DNA of 18,284 nucleotides, taken from contig JANRJF010000066.1 of assembly GCA_033764095.1 (NCBI GenBank), positions 1 to 18,284 of the forward strand, in the 5' to 3' direction. The stretch is from JBDTMT01 sp033764095 (GTDB lineage: Bacteria; Desulfobacterota; Binatia; HRBIN30; CADEER01). Position numbers and translations under genes: made by a program. The notes under the pieces were generated by a model. It was given only the letters and a program-made list of their open reading frames with translations, was not told where the DNA came from and did no database searches. Positions within the stretch are counted from its first letter, which is position 1. Each line of letters opens with the position of its first letter. Below, piece by piece: positions 14,862 through 18,284 of this stretch.

Positions 14862-15012
14862 GAATCTGGCGCCGCAAGCGCTGCAGCCCAGCCAGGCCGG
14901 CGTCGAGCTGCCGAGTCGCCTCGTCGAGCCGCGCACCAGCGGCGTTGTTGGCGGCGGAAATCTCGCGGCGGTGTTGCAGGCGAGCGAGCAGCCCCCCCCA
15001 GCGCTTGCGCAG
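14842..15012 (-). pseudogene. Possible coiled-coil gene fragment, FlgN-like C-terminus
   Basis: One minus-strand frame reads LRKRWGGLLARLQHRREISA then ANNAAGARLDEATRQLDAGLAGLQRL. Its heptad-like pattern and N-x-x-G element resemble the C-terminal helix of the flagellar chaperone FlgN (usually NxxNG followed by RR...AL..L.G). Upstream of about 15012 the frame runs into the hairpin and att-like site and has no sense, so it would be a truncated remnant. The likeness is loose and may be chance. Confidence 0.2.
14849..14877 (-). promoter_or_regulatory. Candidate promoter of the toxin-antitoxin operon
   Basis: On the minus strand, TTGCGG (14877-14872) is followed at exactly 17 bp by TAGTCT (14854-14849). 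The ATG begins 6 nt after the -10 box, so transcription would start at about the A of the ATG. The -10 match is moderate (T, A and final T kept). Confidence 0.4.
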
Positions 15013-15135
15013 CGACGGTGGGCCGCAGGCGCTTGAGGGCGCTCGGGAATGGCGGCCCCAAGAGCGAGATCGGCGCCAAGTCGTCGCGCACGCGGCCGCA
15101 CTCGGTTTCGTCCGCCCGATTGCCCCGAAACGACG

Positions 15136-15170
15136 AACGGCCCGGAGATCGCAAACGATTCCGAGCCGTT
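15136..15170 (-). terminator. Strong stem-loop next to the tRNA/tmRNA-like 3' end
   Basis: AACGGCCCGGAGATCG and CGATTCCGAGCCGTT pair over 15 positions with one mismatch and one bulged base around a 4-nt loop (CAAA). On the minus strand it lies 7 nt beyond the tRNA/tmRNA-like 3' end and is followed by CGTCGTTTCG, so it may be the original terminator of that RNA gene. The T-tract is weak. Confidence 0.55.
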
Positions 15171-15177
15171 GGAGGAG

Positions 15178-15198
15178 TGGAGGCGGGGGGAATTGAAC
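15178..15198 (-). other. Partial tRNA/tmRNA 3' end, likely attachment-site scar
   Basis: On the minus strand the sequence reads G, TTCAATT (T-loop), CCCCC (3' T-stem), CGCCTCC (3' acceptor strand) and A (discriminator). The 5' half of the T-stem should read GGGGG upstream of the loop, but TTTCG is found instead, so the RNA gene stops exactly at the T-stem/T-loop edge. This is where tyrosine integrases usually cross over in tRNA and tmRNA genes. An acceptor strand CGCCTCC with discriminator A fits tmRNA (ssrA) better than tRNA-Ser, which has G there. Inference: this is one att end of an integrated island; the intact RNA gene should be at the other end. Confidence 0.55.
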
Positions 15199-15252
15199 GA
15201 AACAACTAACCTGTCGCCTTCGCTGCGGTTCCAACTAATCAAACAGCCAAGA

Positions 15253-15272
15253 TGCCCCCAATGTTGCCCCCA
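15253..15272. repeat. Paired TGCCCCCA direct repeats
   Basis: TGCCCCCA occurs at 15253-15260 and 15265-15272, spaced by 4 bp, inside the presumed island about 60 bp from the att-like site. Short direct repeats in this place could be arm-type binding sites for an integrase. A related pair, CAACTAA, occurs at about 15204-15210 and 15232-15238. Confidence 0.35.
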
Positions 15273-15297
15273 CTGATCCTTAGCTCGGTTGACTCCC

Positions 15298-16233
15298 TCA
15301 ACCCCTCACCAGCTTGAAGCTGACCTCATAGCGGTAGAAGGAGATCGAGGGGACTGGCAGAAGCGCCCATCGCAGCTTCTTGTCGTCTTCAAGCGCGATG
15401 ATCGCCCCCTCAACAATTTGATCATCCTCTGCGATCTGCTCCTTAACGAAGCCTATGTACCGCAGAATCTGCCCTACCACGACATCGCTCGCTCGGCCTC
15501 GCTTTAGCTCGACGACCAACAGACGCTTCTTGTCTCTACTGATAGCGAGGATGTCGATTGGCCCCGCGTCGGTAGGGTATTGTCTGCCGACCCGCTCCCC
15601 GTCTTCCTCATAGATCGAGAAGTCCTTCCCTAGGAGCGTCTGATCCCAGTTCTCGACGAGGAATGCCTCGAGGTGCTCCTCCATCGCAAAGGCGACGGGA
15701 TCCTCGATGCTTGCATCGACCGACACGATCGTGGGCTCCGAGTGGCCCCCCCCATCGCCGATCAGGCGTTCAATTTCGGCGCCGTGTCCAGAGATTTCGC
15801 TCACGGTACCTATCGACCCCGTCGCATTCCGCAAGCCCTCGCTCATCGCCGAACGAGCAATGGCGATATCGAGCCAGCGCACCTTACGACGGTGGGGCAA
15901 AATCTGGCCACCAGAGTAGTAGTACTCGCTCAGCACCTCCCCTACCCGATAGTAGCCAGCACCATCGGGGCACAGAACAATCCCTCCCTTTTCGATCCCC
16001 TTCGAAACGGTCCATAGCGCGCCGCAGGCCAAGCCCGCTGCGATCTTGGTCTTGTCTGGGTGCCTGGCAAGGTAGACCGGGATGTACTCCTTGTTGAACG
16101 CTCGCCACTCGTCGGGGAGCTTGCGACTCAGGTCCTCATGGATGCCAAAGTCAGTGCCGATAAACCCCCCGGCGAAGCACTCGGCTGCGTGAGCGCTCCG
16201 TTTACCGAGCATGATCCGGTGATAGCTCCTCAT
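15298..16233 (-). CDS. Reader-nuclease: PUA/EVE-like domain fused to DUF91/NucS-type PD-(D/E)XK nuclease
   Basis: The protein has 311 residues. The N-terminal part (about 5-122: YHRIMLGKRSAHAAECFAGG, FIGTDFGI, WTVSKGIEKGGIVLCPDG, YYRVGEVLSEYYY, LPHRRKVRWL) looks like a PUA/EVE-type fold, which in restriction proteins reads modified bases. The C-terminal part (about 185-309) is a DUF91/NucS-like nuclease with Glu189, Asp227 (GPIDILAI), Glu242-x-Lys244 (LLVVELKRG) and the QxxxY motif (GQILRYIGFVK, Gln255). This suggests cleavage of DNA carrying modified bases, as in type IV restriction. It lies 69 bp after the SRA-nuclease gene on the same strand, probably in one operon. Codon use is less GC-biased than in the left part of the window. 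An alternative start at residue 8 (ATG 16212) is possible. The modification recognised is not known. Confidence 0.8.
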   Translation of the reverse strand: MRSYHRIMLGKRSAHAAECFAGGFIGTDFGIHEDLSRKLPDEWRAFNKEYIPVYLARHPDKTKIAAGLACGALWTVSKGIEKGGIVLCPDGAGYYRVGEVLSEYYYSGGQILPHRRKVRWLDIAIARSAMSEGLRNATGSIGTVSEISGHGAEIERLIGDGGGHSEPTIVSVDASIEDPVAFAMEEHLEAFLVENWDQTLLGKDFSIYEEDGERVGRQYPTDAGPIDILAISRDKKRLLVVELKRGRASDVVVGQILRYIGFVKEQIAEDDQIVEGAIIALEDDKKLRWALLPVPSISFYRYEVSFKLVRG

Positions 16234-16302
16234 ACAATGATCCTTCCGTCGCCTCCTACGCCGTCACCCGAAGTCTGCTCGAATTCCTCAGCCAGTGTTC
16301 GC

Positions 16303-17265
16303 TTAAGGGATGCGCTCGAACACTCCGGATCCTGACTCCCAGATGCACGAGCAGTCATGCTCGCGCAAAAGATCCACCAAGTCAGGCCGCGGGCGTGCAG
16401 GGAGCAAGAGTGCCTTGCTCGCGTGGGGAACGAACCGCGCATAATCGAGAAGTTGCCCAAGTCCGAGCCTTACGCTCACCCTTGATGCGGAGCCCTTCGC
16501 CTCGATCAGCTCATCCAATCCTAGATCATGCAGATCCGTATAAAGTCGGCCAGCGTCATCCGGCAGCGTGATTCTCTTGCGCCCGTAGCGTCGTTTGCGT
16601 CGCCGTAGCCAATTTTTATAGCGATCCAAGAGCGCCGCTTCGCGACGCTGATACTCTGCCGGTTCATTAGACGGCTCCACGGTGAACGAGCTCGCCGCAT
16701 TAATTTCGGGCGAAACGTCCGCTACGATCGGCGCATTCTCTTCCGCCGGGAAATCCTCCGTTACGGCCGACCGAGATTCAGGTACCGGTACGTTAGGGAG
16801 ATCGGCCCGGATGAACTCTCCCAACGGGCGGAGACGGAAGACCACAACCTGTCGGACAATTCCATCAGCATCCGGCGCATCCGCCCATAAGAAGGGCTGA
16901 GCTTCGTCTATTGAAAACTCGCCAAGGTACGTGGCGAACGGCGGCTTCGCTCGGAACACTCGCAGGGATCGGCCGCTCTTGCGGTGTTCAAGGATCGCTC
17001 GATTTCCTTGAACAAGGCGCTGATCGCCCAGCTTCCCCTCTCCCGTGTAATGCAGGACATTTCCCGGCGCCCAACCGTCGAAATCGTAACCATACAGCCC
17101 GCCCGCTTCCGGCTCCGTAAAAATCAACACATTGGGTGAACGTCCAGAGGGTTCTATTCCGCCATACCAGGCCCCACCGAATCGAATCGGATAGGGGCCG
17201 CCACCGTGGATATCCTCGCGCCGGCGGACAATGGCGCCAATCGCTATGTCCCACTCCAAAGGCAT
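16303..17265 (-). CDS. Type IV restriction endonuclease: ScoMcrA-like SRA domain fused to PD-(D/E)XK nuclease
   Basis: The protein has 320 residues. Residues about 5-150 match the pattern of the SRA-like domain of ScoMcrA: GAIVRRREDIH, GGIEPSGRSPNVLIF, YGYDFDGW, YTGEGKLGDQ (73-82), GNRAILEH, LRVF and YLGEF. In that family the domain recognises 5-methylcytosine or related marks (ScoMcrA itself also binds phosphorothioated DNA through another domain). A variable linker (about 155-205) leads to a restriction-endonuclease-like fold with LYTDLHDLGLDELIEAKG (D244 or D251, E255-x-K257), SRVSVRLGLGQLLDYARF and LLLPARPRPDLVDLL. No HNH motif is present, so the nuclease differs from ScoMcrA. It would cut modified foreign DNA. 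It is the first gene of a minus-strand pair with the PUA-like nuclease and divergent from the DUF262 gene. Confidence 0.85.
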   Translation of the reverse strand: MPLEWDIAIGAIVRRREDIHGGGPYPIRFGGAWYGGIEPSGRSPNVLIFTEPEAGGLYGYDFDGWAPGNVLHYTGEGKLGDQRLVQGNRAILEHRKSGRSLRVFRAKPPFATYLGEFSIDEAQPFLWADAPDADGIVRQVVVFRLRPLGEFIRADLPNVPVPESRSAVTEDFPAEENAPIVADVSPEINAASSFTVEPSNEPAEYQRREAALLDRYKNWLRRRKRRYGRKRITLPDDAGRLYTDLHDLGLDELIEAKGSASRVSVRLGLGQLLDYARFVPHASKALLLPARPRPDLVDLLREHDCSCIWESGSGVFERIP

Positions 17266-17636
17266 GCCTTCCTGTCCGAATGGCTGGCGGCGCCCTCGAG
17301 GTCAACCGCACTACGGGTCGCCGAACACTCCACGCCATGGTCGCCAGTCGATCCGAGGGGGTCCGCGCCGCCTCAACCCGCCTGCACCCGCCCTGTCTCG
17401 GCATGTGCGAACCACACGGGTGAGAGCTGCCCCGGCGGGGGCCTACACTCCCACTGCACAATCTCTCGGGCGCATTGATCAACCAGCTCGACAGCGCCCC
17501 CGTCACCGACCAACGCGATTTCTTGCACTCCCCGGCGTCCAATGCCACTAGAGCGGCATGCTCCATTCTTCGCGAGCCTGCATCCCTGCGTCGGCCGGAT
17601 CTGTGCCTGCTCTGGTGCCGTGCGTTAGGAGGAACA
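17266..17636. other. Divergent intergenic region between the SRA-nuclease and DUF262 genes
   Basis: These 371 bp must carry the promoters for both sides. No frame in it looks coding and no consensus promoter or strong dyad is seen; the Shine-Dalgarno of the DUF262 gene is at its right end. Confidence 0.55.
17627..17633 (+). promoter_or_regulatory. Ribosome binding site (AGGAGGA)
   Basis: A near-perfect Shine-Dalgarno whose AGGAGG core ends 4 nt before the ATG at 17637; it decides the start of the DUF262 gene. Confidence 0.8.
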
Positions 17637-18284
17637 ATGGCTAAAGTTGAAGGCACGCCCAATGAGCCCCCGGAAGATGTCGAGCAACCCGTTCAAATAC
17701 CGGAGGACGAGGGAAACCTTGTCGATGAGGCGGAGCAGGATATTACTGTTGAGCCCCTACGCTACGACATCACGACCTTCGGCGCCGACTATGACGTCGA
17801 TGGGCTCGTCAGGAGATTGCGCCGCGGCGACATCTATATTCCGACCTTCCAGCGGGAATACGTTTGGAGCATAAGGGAGGGATCGCGATTCGTTGAGTCG
17901 CTCCTGCTCGGACTGCCGGTTCCTGGAGTTATATTAGCCCGCGAGGCAGACACAAATCGGCTCTTGGTTATCGACGGGCAGCAGCGCCTCAAGACATTGC
18001 AGTTCTTCTACGACGGTTTCTTTGATCCGGGAATCGATGATCGCACGCGCCGAATTTTCAAGCTCGTTGGAGTACAACCTCGGTTCGAAGGTCTCACCTA
18101 TGACGCCCTAGACGAAGCAGACCGCTTGCGCCTGGATAACGCGATCATACATGCCACTGTAGTCAAACAAGATTATCCGGCCAACGACGAAACCAGCATC
18201 TACCAAATTTTCGAGCGGCTAAATACGGGCGGCAGGCGTCTCTACGCTCACGAGATCAGACTGGCAATATACTATGGTTCATTC
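17637..18284 (+). CDS. DUF262 (GmrS/ParB-like) protein, N-terminal part (cut by window edge)
   Basis: 216 codons are open to the right edge. After an acidic N-terminal tail (residues 10-40, rich in Glu and Asp) come the DUF262 motifs: IPTFQREYVW (68-77), a VESLLLGLPVPGVIL helix-strand (87-101), IDGQQR (112-117) followed by LKTLQFF, and FERLNTGG (192-199) followed by RLYAHEIR. DUF262 has a ParB/sulfiredoxin-like fold; the IDGQQR motif is thought to bind a nucleotide. In GmrSD-type type IV restriction, the DUF262 part (GmrS) works with a DUF1524 HNH nuclease (GmrD) against glucosylated or other modified phage DNA. Whether a DUF1524 domain follows here cannot be seen. It is divergent from the two reader-nuclease genes, in the same lower-GC block. 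Confidence 0.9.
   Translation, partial: MAKVEGTPNEPPEDVEQPVQIPEDEGNLVDEAEQDITVEPLRYDITTFGADYDVDGLVRRLRRGDIYIPTFQREYVWSIREGSRFVESLLLGLPVPGVILAREADTNRLLVIDGQQRLKTLQFFYDGFFDPGIDDRTRRIFKLVGVQPRFEGLTYDALDEADRLRLDNAIIHATVVKQDYPANDETSIYQIFERLNTGGRRLYAHEIRLAIYYGSF

Larger units (their letters stand above)
14863..15297. other. Non-coding junction between core-like DNA and the restriction island
   Basis: About 435 bp without an intact gene. It contains the toxin-antitoxin promoter, a possible FlgN-like fragment, a 35-bp hairpin, a tRNA/tmRNA-like 3' end and paired TGCCCCCA repeats. Base composition drops visibly to the right of about 15200. Confidence 0.65.

Noticed and set aside
15178..15570. A complete tmRNA or tRNA gene on the minus strand
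   Set aside because: Only the 3' end from the T-loop onward is present; the 5' T-stem does not pair and no 5' acceptor strand or tag-coding region is found upstream.
16988..17662. A 224-codon minus-strand frame upstream of and overlapping the SRA-nuclease gene
   Set aside because: It overlaps the SRA gene in another frame, has no recognisable motifs and would overlap the divergent DUF262 gene start.

Overview
The window is high-GC bacterial DNA (about 70% G+C by eye over most of its length). It suggests an uncultured deltaproteobacterium-like organism, perhaps of the Candidatus Binatia type. That guess rests on a very large secreted protein with disintegrin-like Cys repeats, beta-helix (CSLREA / choice-of-anchor Q) repeats, a Thr-Ala-Pro linker and a C-terminal dockerin-like EF-hand pair, plus many small dispersed palindromes. 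The taxonomic statement is inference only; no rRNA or other marker gene is present.

Left part (1-6770). On the minus strand, reading right to left, lie a cytochrome P450 (5103-3850), a 957-residue winged-helix/ATPase/TPR signal-transduction regulator (3551-678) and the N-terminal part of a secreted glycine-rich protein that runs off the left edge (524-1). Divergent from the P450 is a UbiB/ABC1-family atypical kinase (5493-6770). Two related ~127-bp palindromic elements (3702-3827 and 5261-5389) sit on either side of the P450 gene.

Middle part (6771-13933). A 1656-residue secreted protein (7121-12091) carries three consecutive ~335-residue beta-helix/anchor units. It is followed by a small exported protein with an internal IPTL-like hydrophobic segment (12291-12800) and a membrane-anchored SGNH/GDSL hydrolase (12905-13933). 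A second kind of dispersed palindrome (ACGGATTGCACGG type) occurs on both sides of the small gene.

Right part (13934-18284). A decayed stretch, possibly holding a trace of a type I restriction or DUF4145-like N-terminus, precedes a type II toxin-antitoxin operon (vapBC-like, minus strand). The operator palindrome of that operon overlaps the antitoxin start codon. Next to it is a tRNA/tmRNA-like 3' end (15178-15198) followed by a strong hairpin; this looks like an integration (att) scar. From there to the right edge the base composition falls and the genes become defensive. On the minus strand are an ScoMcrA-like SRA reader fused to a PD-(D/E)XK nuclease and a PUA/EVE-like reader fused to a DUF91/NucS-type PD-(D/E)XK nuclease. 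Divergent from them is a DUF262 (GmrS/ParB-like) gene cut by the window end. Together these look like the left end of a modification-dependent (type IV) restriction island. The most notable points are the tandem pair of reader-nuclease genes and the island boundary.
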